From Telmatactis stephensoni (taxonomy: Eukaryota > Cnidaria > Anthozoa > Actiniaria > Isophelliidae), in assembly GCA_029948255.1 (NCBI GenBank), contig JALIZF010001616.1, forward strand, positions 310,001 to 374,000: 64,000 bases of DNA, read 5' to 3'. Every line of letters starts with the position of its first letter. Within the stretch, counting starts at the first letter, position 1. The notes beneath the pieces were generated by a model. The model was not told the origin of the DNA. It saw nothing but the letters and a program-made list of their open reading frames with translations, and ran no database searches. Positions 1 to 11,453 of this stretch are shown one piece after another. Both the position numbers and the translations under genes were made by a program.

Positions 1-272
1 TCTCGAACCCCTTTTCATAAGAATAATGAAGTTTCAGATGATTTCAATTTAAGTGTAAATGCAGCAGAAATTGTTCATTAATTCTCAAGTGTCCGAATAT
101 TTTTAGTTTTTAGATAGTTTTAGGGATTTTTTATTAAGTAATTTCTCTCAGTATCTTAGGAATTTTTCAAGTGTTTTTTATGAACTTAGTTTTCTTAGTA
201 ATAGTTTAATTTAAACTTTCTTATAATAATTGTTGTAGTAGTTATGGAGTTTTTTGTAAATAGAATTTTTAG

Positions 273-341
<69 letters not shown>

Positions 342-446
342 CATTATTATTATTATGGAATCTTTATTTTCTCCTTTTCATATTTAGTACAAAGCGGGTT
401 TCTCGACCTAAGACATTTGTACTTAACCTTATGTGTACATGTATAA
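1..446. other. 3' flank and probable 3' UTR of the minus-strand LINE
   Basis: No coding sequence is recognised here. The stretch lies just past the stop codon of the minus-strand LINE reading frame and contains a long (ATT)n run, so it probably includes that LINE's 3' UTR and tail. The outer LINE boundary cannot be placed. Confidence 0.4.
276..356. repeat. (ATT)n microsatellite
   Basis: About 80 bp of nearly uninterrupted ATT units with one ATC interruption near 340. Read on the minus strand it is (TAA)n or (AAT)n, a form typical of LINE 3' tails, and it lies about 90 bp beyond the minus-strand LINE stop. Confidence 0.9.
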
Positions 447-2820
447 TTACTTAACAAATCCGTAAAATGTTTTCACGATTTCAGTGTTCTGTGATTGTAT
501 CCACTTTTGACATTTTTGAATCAGGTAGTCTTGCTCTTTTTCATTCGGTGTAATTGTTCCAAGTGCTTTTTGTAGTTCTTTGTTGTATCCTCCTAGGAAG
601 TCGAAGACGATGTTAATTTGCGTGACTTCTGTATCTTTATAGATGTTTTTCAATCCTTGACGCAGGTCATTGTATTTTTCTTGTTTATTTGTTGTTTTTT
701 CTTGGATTTTGCCTACTTGGCATACAGTTCCTTCTAGTAGGATCCACTTCTTGTTGTCTTTGTCCATCACAGCTACATCTATTTTGTTTGCTCCATTTGC
801 AGGGGCTCTTTCCAGTTGAAATGGGATATCCCATGTTATTTTTGCTTTTTCGTTCTCCAGTACAGCTGGGGGTGGTTTCTGCTTGTACCAAGGTTTGCTG
901 CTGTCACTTTCTTCAAAACCATATAAGTTGAGTAGTTGGTGATAGATTGGTCTGAGCATTTTGTCATGCCTGCTTTTATAAAGACTTTGTGCAATTGTTG
1001 GGCATGCGCAAAGTATGTGCGTGATCGATTCAGTGGATGAGTGACACATTCTACAGCTGGTATCTGAGACTGCTGCTTGTAGCTTACTTTGTTGGTATGT
1101 TTTTGTTGGTAAAAGTTGCTGTCTTATGCTTTTGTTTACGCTGTAGACAATGTCAGGTACATTTTTCCAGATCCTGTGGATTTGGTTGGCTTTAGGTGAT
1201 AATTCTTTATCTTCAAGCTGCCGAGATGATAACGCTCCAAGCCATGTTTGTCTCTTTACTTCACTCGCATATTTTTCGATGGTGGCCTTTCTGAGGAATT
1301 CTTTTATTGGTTTAGGGCTTGGTGTAGTGACGTGAAGTGTTTCATTTCTATCATTAGTTAGAGACGTATCCATGTCGTTAAAGATGCATGTGATGTTGTA
1401 TTCAGCTGCATATCTTTCTGCATCTTTAAATAGAGATTTTCCTTTTTTCTCAATCTTTTTGATTTCATGTGATTTCACCAGTTGGAGTCTCTTGTCTTTT
1501 GAGTTGTTTAGGTAGTTGGCCATTTATATTTTTGTGTGTTTGTAGGTGTCTTCAACGCTCTTTAGGCCAGTACCTCCCAGTTCCTCAGGTAGGTATAGCA
1601 GCTTCGTTGATTAATCGCTTTTGTGCATGCATACGTTGGATTTCATTATTTGTCTACAAGTTCTGTCTAGATCTTTTAGTGTAGAAATTAACCACTCTCC
1701 TGTCCACATGTGGTACTGTAGTAGGGAGAGGGCAAACGTGTTTGTAGCTCTTATCTTTCTTGGAATAGATATAGTGCTCGACCATATGACTGACATTCTC
1801 TTGAGAAATTCTTTACTTGCTTCTGCGCATACTACTTCTTCTAACTGAGTGGAGTTTTCGTATTTTCCAAGGAATTTATATTTATCGGTTGATCCGAGTG
1901 TTCTAAGCTCTTCGCTTCCTTGTAGGTTGAGGTTTGGTGATTGGTTTAGCTTTCCTCTTGTGATGTTGATAGAGGCACATTTGTCCATTCCCCACTCAAG
2001 GCCTATGTCTAGGAACATCTGTTTCATGGTGTTTGCCATCAGCATTGCTTTGCTTGGAGATTTATGGAATGTTTCGAGATCATCCACGTACAACAAGTGT
2101 GTAATCTTTTCTTTCGTGTCGTCGGAGAATGTATAACCTTCAGTGCTGCAGATGTACCATGCGATTGGGTTGAGACTGATAGTGAATAATGTCACGCAGA
2201 ATGAGTCACCTTGAAGAATTCCCTGTTTGAGGTGGATTGGGCCAATGTTTTCTTTTCCATTTACTGTATTGATTTCTAGCGTGATTCTCCAGTTTTTCAT
2301 AGTGTTGGTGATAAAAGTGGATATTTTTTCAGGTATATTGTGTATCTGGAGGCACATTTTTAGCCATTTGTGGCAAACGGAGTCAAAGGCTTTCTTTACG
2401 TCAATCCATGTGCATGACAAGTTATTTCTTCTAGATTCAGCTTCTTCTAGTACTGCTTTGTCTATGGCGAGGTTGTCGGTGCATCCCATCGAGCCTGGAG
2501 TGCATCCTCTTTGGTCGATTTGCATGTATTTGGTTTGCGTTTGATGTATTACGAGTTTGTTATTAATTACTGAGGTTATCACTTTATATAGGGTGTTGAG
2601 TAAGGTGATTGGGCGGTGATCTTTTGCCTTTGGATTCTGCGTTTTTGGTATCATTATACATTTTCCTTCGATGAGCCATTCAGGAAGAGGTATTTCTTTG
2701 TTGATTATTTCGTTTAGGGCACTTGCTATTCCTTTGTGGGTTGATGATAGTTTCTTTATCCAGAAGTTTGTGATTTTGTCATTTCCAGGTGAACTCCAGT
2801 TTCTTTTGTTCTTTATGATA
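447..2820 (-). pseudogene. LINE with restriction-like endonuclease (R2/NeSL-like): RT plus C-terminal nuclease, broken
   Basis: Reverse transcriptase is at about 1611-2820: DVKKAFDS, GILQGDS and the catalytic YVDD box (YVDDLETF) are visible, preceded by an NWSSPGNDKI block typical of this LINE class. The same frame continues through an LPEELGGTGLKS block to a CCHC-type knuckle (CRMC, then H and C in SITHILCAC) and a nuclease-like region (NKIDVAVMDKDNKKWILLE, then EKYNDL), matching the restriction-like endonuclease end of R2/NeSL-type LINEs. Two in-frame TAA stops break it, at 1611-1613 and 1524-1526. Both flanking parts are in one frame, so these are nonsense mutations and not frameshifts. 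The usual PD of the nuclease motif reads ID here. The N-terminal part lies beyond 6668, displaced by another LINE. A non-functional copy. Confidence 0.85.
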
Positions 2821-2828
2821 TTAGCATA

Positions 2829-3914
2829 ATGGCGGTAAGAGGCGTTCTCTTAGCTCTGAATATTTTAAGCGTATATCTGCTTCTAAACAGCCGAACAAGG
2901 ATAAAACTGCCTGCATTTAGTGGGGAAACATTCAAGGAAGGAGCTGTGTTAATCAAAACTGGAAGAATCGACCTTGGCCACGAGATTTTAGCGAAGTTAA
3001 CCGAAAATGGACATGATTCTACAAGACACGAGCGTCGAAAGTTAGGCCTCAAATGGAGCACTAGACATGTACATGCAAACAAATACTTATTCTTGTTATT
3101 CCTCTTAACTTCGAATGATGTTCATGTACATCCAGGTCCAGGAAGACCCAAGGCTTTAGCATGCAACGTATGTTTGAAAACCATAAGAAAGAATCAACGT
3201 GCACAGCAATGCATTGAGTGTTTGAGTAAATTTCATTTCAACTGCGTGGTAAATGGTGGCTCCAATACCAGAAGGAATCAAGGAAATATTACATTGGAAA
3301 ACTGGATGTGTATTAATTGCCTTTTTCCATTTTCTGAGTCTCTCTTCGACGATGGAAGATTTCAAGAGAATATTTCAAACCCTTCGAGTTTATTGGAATT
3401 TGATGAATTACAAGGAGATCATACAAATGACATTCAAAAAGTCCCTTGTATTGAAGAAAGACAAAAGGACAGTCGTGATCTACTAATTATGCATCTAAAT
3501 GTAAACAGTTTGCAAAATAAACTCGAAGATGTGAAAGTTTTAATTAATGATTTCAAGGCACAAGTTATTTTCCTTACAGAAACCAAGATTGATTCAACAT
3601 ATCCAAGTTCACAGTTCAAAATAGAGGGTTACAACATTTACCGTAAAGATCGTATTAAGGGTGGAGGTGGAGTGATGGCTTACTTCTCATCAAGTCTTCC
3701 AACAAAAAAGCTTAAACTCCCAAAGAAATTCACAACAATAGAAGTACTGGCTGTTGAATCTAAATTTGGAAGACACGAAGTTGCTGTCTTAGGAATATAT
3801 AGACCACCAAGAGCAGTAGGAAATGACTACTATCTGAGACTGGAAAATGAGCTGAATGATGTAATTATGTGGGCTTCGATCACAAAGCAGTTTGTGGTGA
3901 TAACTGGGATCTAA
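2829..3914 (+). CDS. LINE ORF, N-terminal part: PHD-like zinc finger and endonuclease
   Basis: 361 codons. Residues about 110-165 form a zinc-finger module: CNVC, then CIEC, HFNC and WMCINC, a C4HC3 pattern like a PHD finger. From about residue 215 an endonuclease domain of the APE-like EEP family follows (MHLNVNSLQNKLEDV, FLTETKID, GGGGVMAYF, GIYRPP). The frame ends at a TAA just after VVITG, where related LINEs continue with a DLNLD-type motif. That motif is present one base out of register (next entry), so the stop results from loss of a base in a G run at about 3907-3909. The product would nick target DNA to prime reverse transcription. Confidence 0.8.
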   Translation: MAVRGVLLALNILSVYLLLNSRTRIKLPAFSGETFKEGAVLIKTGRIDLGHEILAKLTENGHDSTRHERRKLGLKWSTRHVHANKYLFLLFLLTSNDVHVHPGPGRPKALACNVCLKTIRKNQRAQQCIECLSKFHFNCVVNGGSNTRRNQGNITLENWMCINCLFPFSESLFDDGRFQENISNPSSLLEFDELQGDHTNDIQKVPCIEERQKDSRDLLIMHLNVNSLQNKLEDVKVLINDFKAQVIFLTETKIDSTYPSSQFKIEGYNIYRKDRIKGGGGVMAYFSSSLPTKKLKLPKKFTTIEVLAVESKFGRHEVAVLGIYRPPRAVGNDYYLRLENELNDVIMWASITKQFVVITGI

Positions 3915-6373
3915 ATCTTGACCGGAGTAGACCAGATGATAAAGAAGGTAAGATATTGTCAGATCTGGAAGAGATACACGGGCTGACATGTCTTATCAAG
4001 AAACCTACCAGAGTTACAACAACAACAAGTACATTGTTGGACGTGATCTTAACAAATAAGCCTGAATTGTTTAGAAACGCTGATGTTTTCAACCCTGGAA
4101 TCAGTGATCACGCTATGGTTTATGGAGTCATGAATGTGAAAGCCATTTGTTATCCAAATAGGAACGTCACCTTTAGAAGTTACAAGACAATGAATGTGGA
4201 GGAGCTATTGTATGACATAGAGACTGCTCCGAGGCATGTTGGTGAGTTATTTGAGACAATGGACGACAAGACCGGTTACTGGGTTTCCTTGATAAATAAC
4301 ATCTTGGATGAACATGTTCCTTTAAAGACGATGAAAGTAAGATCGAGGGACGTTCCATATATGACGCAGGAATGGAAGAATGCAATCAAAAATAAGAGAA
4401 AATATTCAAAAAGATTTTCGAAAAACCCGACAGAGGAAAACCTACAATTAAAGAAAAGCTGGAGGAACACGGCAACACGCTTAAGAAAAAGAGCACTAAA
4501 GCAGTACTGGAAGGACAAAACTAATGAAATGAACAATAATCCAAAGGAGTTCTATAAAGTATTCAAGCCGTTTCTGGGTTCTAAAACAAATGTTAATGAT
4601 AACAACGCAATAATATTGGACAGTGATGAAAGCACGATAATAAAAGATCAGACAATGGTGGCTAATTCCTTTGTTAGTTATTTCACGAATGTCGCAAATG
4701 GAATAGGTGATTCTAATCTGCTTACTATCAATGAAGAACAATGGTGCAATCACAAAGCTGTTCAAAAAATAAGTAAGAATAAGAGAGTGGTGAATGGTCC
4801 GAAGTTTGAATTCAACAGAATTGGAACTGGCGAAGTACAGGATATGCTCAAGAACATTAAAGTAAACAAAAAGGACGGTCATGATAAGATACCTCCTTGA
4901 ATTCGTCAATTAGCAAATGAGGCTTTAGCTCCATCACTTTCAAAATTGTTTAACAATTGTATTGAAGAGAAACAATGGCCCGTAGAATGGAAAAAAGGCG
5001 AATGGGCCCCAGTGTATAAAAAGGACAACCCAAGGGATGTAAGTAATTATAGACCGGTGACAGTTCTTAGTGCAGTAGGCAAAGTCTTTGAGAAAGTACT
5101 TGGAAAACAAATTACTGCATTCATGGAGCCTAGATTGTACGACAACCTAACTGCTTATCGTAAATCAAACAGCTGTGAGACAACTCTTTTAAAATTAGTG
5201 GAAGATTGGAAAGCGATGTTGGACAGTGGTAAGGTTGTTGGATTACTATCAACGGACTTGTCGAAAGCGTTTGACTCTTTGCATCCACCATTACTGTTGG
5301 CGAAACTAAAGGCTTATGATTTTTCTGATAACGCGTTACAGCTGATGGCATCCTATTTTTTTGAAAGAAAAAATAGGGTAAGGATGAGAACAGGTGATAT
5401 GAGTGATTGGAATGAGTCTACAAGAGGGTGTCCACAGGGTTCTAATTTTGGACCACTACTATGGAATATTTTCCAAAATGACCTTGTAATCAGATCAAAG
5501 AATGGAAATCTGGCAATGTACGCCGATGATCATCAGGTCTACGCGAGTGGAGACAAAATTGAAGACGTGGAAATTGTACTGGATGACGAAGGTCGACGTA
5601 TTTCTGAGTGGTACAAAGATAATCAGCTGAAGTGCAACCACAGTAAATATCAAGCGATGTGCCTGGGATCAAAATGCAAGAACCAAACAATGTACATTAA
5701 TGTCATGGACAAACGTGTAGAAGCTACATCTAATATCAATTTATTAGGTGTCAATATAGATAAGAATTTGTCCTTTTCTGACCATATTAAGAATACCTGT
5801 AGTAAGGGGTCTAAAAAGGTGGGAGTACTAATGAGATTTAAGAATATGATATCAACTTCTGCCAAACTAACTATATATAAATCGTTTATTCTACCTCAGT
5901 TGACTTATTGTCACACAGTATGGCAGTTCTGCCGTGCATCAGATAATAGAAAATTAGAACGTATTCAAGAAAGGGCCTTAAGGGCTATCTATTGTGATAA
6001 GAATAGTCATTATAGGGAACTGCTGGGGAGGGCCAAACTTCCAACATTACGTAATCGAAGGTTTCAAGACTTAGCGACGTTGATGTATAAAGTTAAGAAT
6101 AACTTAGCTCCTTCTTACATATCAAATCTTTTTATCAATAATGATAAGAAATATAACCTTAGAAATTCGGAGGATTTTGAAATCCCTAGATTTAATACGA
6201 TCACTTATGGAAAGCATAGTATAAGGTATATGGGCCCATATATATGGGCTAGGATTAGCAAGGCTGTTAAAAGGGCGACGTCACTTAATGCCTTTAAGAA
6301 ACAAATACGCAAGATAGACATTGAAGATATGCTTAGGGAAAAGTGCAAAAATTGTTATTTGTGTGTTAGCTAA
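3905..6373 (+). pseudogene. LINE ORF, C-terminal part: end of endonuclease and reverse transcriptase
   Basis: Begins in the shifted frame with DLNLDRSRPDD and ends the endonuclease with the SDHAMV box at about 4110. The reverse transcriptase follows: NYRPVTVLSAVGKVFEKVL, STDLSKAFDSL, RGCPQGSNFGPLL and the catalytic YADD at about 5520. The C-terminal tail has the usual thumb and connection motifs (LPTLRNRRF, YNLRNS). One in-frame TGA at 4898-4900 divides it; the reading frame is the same on both sides (3869-4900 and 4946-6373). TGA in place of CGA would fit deamination of a methylated CpG. Otherwise open to 6373, so this copy is fairly young. Confidence 0.82.
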
Positions 6374-6668
6374 TTTATTTAGTAATTTACATATTTTCTT
6401 TAAGTTAAGTTATGTGGGGAACATTTTAAGGTTTTAAAGATTAGGCTAGAGGGGTAAATTTATTTTAGGGGGATGGGAGTAAATAGTGGCGAGGGGTGGG
6501 AAATCATAATTGTAAACTGTTATATTAGGTATAGAATCAGGGTAGGGATTGGGATATATATTTTAGTAGTTTTACAAAGGGTTTTAGATAGGTGTCCCCA
6601 ATTAGTTATTGTAAAATAGCTAGAACGATGTGACACATAAATAAAGTCATTATTATTATTATTATTAT

Positions 6669-7490
6669 GCTTGTCGTTATTTCTTGTTCTTGTATTGTCA
6701 CTGTTCTTGTGATGCTGTTGGTATTGATGACTTGATTGTTTTCTTTACTTCTTCTATCCAAGGAGCTTCTAAGTTGGTCTTCTTTACGTTTTCCCAAATT
6801 GGTTGCCAGAATTCCTCGAAGTCATTTTTTGTGAGTTCTGTGCGGTTAAGGCTTGAAGGCACTTTGCTTGGCTCTGTGTATACTGGTCTTAAGTTGTCGG
6901 GGTCTGATTTAATTACATTTCTACAGTGTTCGTAAAACTTAGCTTCATTTCTGTCTGTTTGCGTTTTGTCTCTTAAAACTCTTTGTTTTCTTGTCCCTTT
7001 TGTGTTTCTTTAGTCTCAGCTGTTGAATCTTTTTCTCTTTCATTTGAAGTAGTGTTGGATTTTGTTAATTTCTTTTTAACCTCATTGAACATCCATTTTC
7101 TGTTTTTCCTCATTTTTCTGGAGAGTCTTCCGTTTGTTGATATTCTTCTTACTTCTTCTGTTATTTGAGAAATTTGTTTTCTAAGCCTTGTGATGTCCTT
7201 TTCCATTTCACGTTCCCATTTTTGTTTGCTTTCTTTATTGATATTCGTCTTGCTTTCAGTTCTTTGTTTTTCACCAATATGCTGTTTCCAAGCAACCGCA
7301 GTTGAGTAAATTGCACAATTAGCTTCCCAAAGGTATTGTAACGGATCTGTCTGCGGTTGTGTTGTTATAAGTGATTTAGTTATTTCGTTTAGGATCTTGA
7401 TTTCTTCGTTGTTGGGGCATTTTTTGGTGAATGTAGTCATTGTTCTGACATTCCAAGTTCCAGGTATCTCTTTAATATTTTGAAATATTG
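6669..7490 (-). pseudogene. N-terminal part of the RLE LINE, cut off by the nested LINE
   Basis: Minus-strand coding sequence with a Lys/Glu-rich helical region (KQKWEREMEKDITRLRKQIS at about 7200) and, in another frame, an FEEFWQPIWENV block at about 6780-6820. Both are typical of the region upstream of the RT in R2/NeSL-like LINEs. The open frame 6973-7497 ends in TAA and the sequence continues one base out of frame, so there is a frameshift near 6975-7000, and further stops near 6690-6700. It joins the RT part at 2820 once 2821-6668 is removed. The 5' end near 7490 abuts the R-block, so the copy is 5'-truncated. Confidence 0.7.
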
Positions 7491-8799
7491 AAAACAATAT
7501 TAAAAGACATGTCTATTGTAAGCTAAATTACCATAACACAGGAAACTAGGTACGTATTTAAAGGCCCAGTTGGATAACAATCGATGAAAATTGGAAACTA
7601 ATTATTTCTAGCTGAAGATGAATGTAGTCAAATAACTAGCTACCCTCTGCCCAAAAATCTGCATTTCAAACTTATTATCAATGAGAAATTTTGATATAAA
7701 GTCTAGAAGAACAATAGGGTTGAATAAATGACGTCATTTACTTACAACTTAACTGTTAAAGTACTTGACAATTTCTATTCGTTTTAATGTAAAGAAAATG
7801 TTGCTTTTGGTGATTATTGGGAGTCGTACACATAGGCCGTTTTACTAAGTTTCAAGTCATTTAATTTCCAATTTTAATTTATTTTCATCCAAGTATCCCT
7901 TTAAGCACTTGCTATGTTTTCAAGATGAAAAAGAAATTGTCGTTTAAGTTAAAATTGTGAACGCAAGCGCAATTAACAACAAAACCAATAGCATTGAATA
8001 CAATTTTGAAGTAGCCTCTTCCCTAGTCTAGCTCCTATGCAGCCGCGTTTAGTTCGAGCATTGCGTGACCAGAACTAAACCTAGGGGACTATACCTCTTC
8101 CCACCCTTGACATGTGCCATGACGTCATGCCTATTTCTGATTGGCTGGTGCTCCTTGAAGGGGAAAAGAAGCTCAGGCGAACTCAGCTTCAGTTTTTTGC
8201 TTGTTTTCTCCTTGCTGTTTGTTTTCAACATTTTTATCAATTATGTTGAACAGCTCTGCAGTTAGACAAGGCGCAAAACTGAAAAAGTCGATCGCAAAAA
8301 GTGCAGAAGGCATTTTGGGGTAGAGGCTGGTAACATATATGTATATGTATATATATATGTATATCTCTTGCATAACTGTAAGTGTTTTCATACAAAATTT
8401 CGTTTTTTGAAAATTCGTATCTCCTTGATTTTTCAACTGATATCCTTCAAACTTCACAGCTTTACTGGTTCGTTTTGATATGCTCTTTCCAGCTATCGTA
8501 ATTGTTTTCAGTTAAGTTTGGGAACTTAATTTGGAATTACATGAAAACGCCGTTAGTAGAAATGACTGTAGCAATTCACAAAATACGTCATTTACACGTA
8601 TAAGATTGCAGAATACGTCTTGGTAACAGTCATATTCGCATTGAGCATGAAAAAATGGTTTATAATAGTAATTATGTTACCAGCCTCTACCCCAAAATGC
8701 CTCCAGTTATCTGATTTTTCGAAAATGCGCCTTGTCTAAGTATGGTTTTGCACAAACGGGTACGTTCGTAAAAGTGGAATCCGTTTTTATCGCGTGCCG
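7487..8799. repeat. R-block copy A (dispersed repeat, partner at 31771-36282)
   Basis: About 800 bp, excluding the 8263-8738 insertion, match 31771-36282 closely once that copy's insertions are removed. Shared landmarks include GGCCCAGTTGGAT, GGGAGTCGTACACATAGGCC, CTCCTATGCAGCCGCG and GGAATCCGTTTTTATCGC. Copy A has intact empty sites at TTAA 7973-7976 and CCT 8015-8017, exactly where copy B carries insertions. Copy A also has about 100 bp (8090-8215) absent from copy B. No coding capacity seen. Confidence 0.85.
8263..8738. mobile_element. 476-bp TIR element, TSD AGT
   Basis: The ends TAGACAAGGCGCA and TGCGCCTTGTCTA are exact inverted repeats, and the inner inverted repeat AGGCATTTTGGGGTAGAGGC is also shared. 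AGT flanks both sides (8260-8262 and 8739-8741), and copy B of the R-block has a single AGT at 36224-36226 with no insertion. The interior holds a (TATG)n-like patch and no ORF. A non-autonomous DNA transposon; 3-bp TSDs occur in several superfamilies, so the family is not assigned. Confidence 0.88.
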
Positions 8800-8950
8800 C
8801 AAGAGACCATAATATTATGAGAGCGAAACTCAGTATTGATGTTTCTGCGATGTTCGTGGCGGCTAAGGCTATTTTTAGTAATTTCGCCATCGCGCGCGCA
8901 AGACTCATCGCACAGACATCAAAACTTAGTTTCGCTCTCCTAGTATTATA
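8800..8950. mobile_element. CAAGAGACC MITE, copy 1 (internally deleted)
   Basis: Starts CAAGAGACCATAATA and ends in a decayed TAGTATTATAG. Internal GTATTGATGT and CGCGCGCAAG are shared with the four fuller copies at 22067, 36283, 44658 and 48961. The middle is deleted. It sits at the same R-block position as copy 3, so insertion predates the block duplication. Confidence 0.8.
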
Positions 8951-8996
8951 GTTTTTGTGCTTTAACAAACTTTTGTATTCATTTCCAAACCATAAT

Positions 8997-9625
8997 TGAC
9001 AACGTGCAAATTTTGCAAATTGCATGTTTGGCAAACTGCAGATTTCGTTTCGTTCTGTTCGCAAGCTGCTGTAGGCCGTACCTGACTGACGTGTTCACTT
9101 TTAGTATTATAATGTGTTTGTTAGTACACATGAAGTATCGCTATACACTGGAGACATATGACTTATTAAACCGTGAACATCAGCTTTAATTATTTTATTT
9201 TCTGGTAAAACTCTTTGTATTGATTTTAAAATATTAACAATCTCTAGAGTCATACAAATTAATGTAGAAATCTATTATTGAATATTGTCAAGGGCTTAAT
9301 ATACTCTTCTAGTCAGGTCTATATCTTCTTTGATGTTCTTCCGCTTCTCAGTAAACTACTTACCATGCCATGCTTTAAGTTTAACTGAGCTTTTTTCAAT
9401 TACTAGTAGCACTAGCTGAACTGCTTAATTATTAACTTACTGAAATACTGTGATGAATGTTCTGGGCATGGTTGGTAGACAAGTGTCTTGTACCCGCTAA
9501 TACAGTATTCACTGTATTTTATTCCATGTTTATTTTATTCCACGTTTATTGTATTTCATGTTTATTTTATTCCATGCATGCAAGATCCTTAGAATAATAT
9601 ATATATATATGATAATAAAAACTTT
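8997..9625. repeat. Dispersed block D, copy A (partner 18090-18690)
   Basis: Highly similar to 18090-18690. Shared landmarks are GCAGATTTCGTTTCGTTCTG, GTAGGCCGTACCTGACTGAC, GAAGTATCGCTATACACTGG and GTCTTGTACCCGCTAAT. The match resumes at 10438-10600 (GAGGGTAA, then AGCTAAAAGCTAATAAACTT), so 9626-10437 is extra sequence in this copy. Function unknown and non-coding. Confidence 0.8.
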
Positions 9626-10437
9626 GTTATATATAAACCAACTGTCAAAGTCAATTTTTCCGTGCTCTGATTGGGCGAGAGCGCATCACGTGAACGTCAA
9701 CAAATTTTGCTATTTCCCCAGCAACAACTCTCAGCGGGCGACAGTGTGTTTTATTGACCGGTAATAACAAAACCGGACGTTGATTGAGCTTTGAAGGCAG
9801 GTTTTGGCAGCGCGCGTTTACAAATTCATTCATTCGGACATGCATGAGGCAAAACTCGTGTTTATTGTCAAACTCTTAAAACCAATATACAACATTTATT
9901 CTGAGAAAAAGATGATGTCACCAAAAGAGCTGCAACAATTCTACGAAAAACTATGTGTGAGAAAGGTCGGTTTTGTGTGAATTTTGATTAAAAACTTTAA
10001 CTGTAGGCAGCGATTTTTTGCTTTTTATTTTGTTCTTTGACATTTGGTATACACCTATTACAATAAACGTTGTAGGCCAAAGCCTACGCGACTCACCCGA
10101 AAGGGAGTATGGGTAGGAATTACTACAGCTATAAATTAAAACCACACAAATATCCACACCATAATTCAACTTCAGCTTGCCATGACCTAATACATCAAAG
10201 AGCTTCATTTGCTGATGCTAAAATCAAGACCACAATGCGAAAAAGAGAGTAAAATTTTGCAACTACCCATACTCCTTTTCGGTCTAGTCGCGTAGACTTG
10301 AGACCTCTCATACGACAATCGTTTTTGAAATAGGTGTATAACAAAAGACTTATTGACTTCCCCTCGGGAAATATTGGCGGCGAGGGACCACAAAACATAC
10401 TGCTTTCCCGAGATCCCAGTCACTAAGTGTTAATTAT
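9626..10437. other. Insertion in block D with an inverted-repeat core
   Basis: Absent from the partner block at about 18675. The part from about 10030 to 10360 is an inverted repeat: CCTACGCGACTC and GGAGTATGGGTAG at 10080-10116 recur inverted at 10255-10300, and GGTATACACCTATT recurs inverted near 10330. Probably a decayed palindromic MITE in a larger insertion whose ends were not found. Confidence 0.55.
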
Positions 10438-10600
10438 TTAATGAGGGTAAGACTAAATAGCTAAAAGCTAATAAACTTGTGACCCTCAAAAAAATAAGAA
10501 AAAATATTAATTACAAAATTATAAAATCTAAAATTATTGATCTATATATAAAGTACAAATCTATAAAAATATGTATACAACAATTAAAATCAAGTTAATT

Positions 10601-11350
10601 AATCCTTCTTTTATTAACCCTTTTGGGTTGCACCCCCTTCCACTTCTCTTTTTACTTTATTTTGTAAATATGTTTTTTTTTTAGAAGAAAAGCCTCTGAG
10701 ACCTCTAGGGACACACAGTAACAAGCAGGGGCGGATTTAGGGGGGGAGGGGGTGTAGGGGGGTGCGCACCCCATCCGGAATCGACTTTGGGTCATTTCTT
10801 AATTCTCATTACTTTTTCAACATAAACTCTGGACTCTTTGTACGGTTTCGATTTCTTCAAACGCTTATCCCTCTCCTTAATTACAATCCATAATAGTAAA
10901 ATTACAATAAACTCTTGATCTTTCTATGCTTCAATTAACAGTGTCTAACGTCGTGATAAATAAGTGAATACTTGTTAGCATGTGTCCCTAGTTATGTTTT
11001 ATATCTATAAAAATCAATGCAATTTGAAAAAGTTAAATACAGGGATTTAACGGCAGCCATGTTTGTGGTCAAAATAATAGAGCTTTTTTTTCCAAGAGAA
11101 ATGAGATCTTTTCTGATTCAAGAACTTTATATTACAATAACTACAGGGCTAACCTAGTCAGATATCTACCTGATACATTTCACAATGGTAAATCCGACGT
11201 GTCTCTATATTTTCAAATATTAGTCTAAAAATTTACAAATGTTTTACAATGGCTTTGCGTAGTATGGACTCTTATGTTGCTAAATGTTCGTATATTAGAG
11301 TTGGTTTTTTAACACAAATTAAATTGGAAAAGTAATTTCTCATCGAACAA
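10601..11350. other. Non-coding, low-confidence repeats
   Basis: No gene recognised. A G-rich patch (GGGGCGGATTTAGG, then G runs and GGTGCGCACC) at 10727-10771 resembles a short interspersed repeat. About 400 bp here interrupt similarity to block D, which briefly resumes at about 11010 (AATTTGAAAAAGTT). Confidence 0.4.
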
Positions 11351-11450
11351 GAGCACGAACACTAAAAGTGTGCAATAGAAAACAAAAGAATTTGCCTAAT
11401 TTAGCACTATTTTGTACTATTTATGTTGCACACTTTTAGTGTTTGTACTC
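11351..11450. mobile_element. GAGTACAAAC MITE, diverged copy
   Basis: A 100-bp palindromic element with arms GAACACTAAAAGTGTGCAA and TTGCACACTTTTAGTGTTTG. It is the same family as 13791-13931, whose ends and TA duplication are fixed by an empty site. The left end here has mutated to GAGCACGAAC. Confidence 0.75.
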
Positions 11451-11453
11451 TAG

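Larger units (their letters stand above)
2821..6668 (+). mobile_element. EEP-endonuclease LINE (CR1/jockey group), nested in the RLE LINE
   Basis: A plus-strand non-LTR retrotransposon with a PHD-like zinc finger, exonuclease-endonuclease-phosphatase domain and reverse transcriptase, ending in AATAAAG followed by (ATT)n at about 6640-6668. It starts almost at its ORF, so the 5' UTR is missing or very short. The minus-strand RLE LINE coding sequence ends at about 2820 and resumes at about 6669, which marks this copy as the later insertion. Two lesions break the ORF, a frameshift near 3908 and TGA at 4898-4900. Exact ends and TSD were not resolved; a shared TTATG occurs on both sides. Confidence 0.85.
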
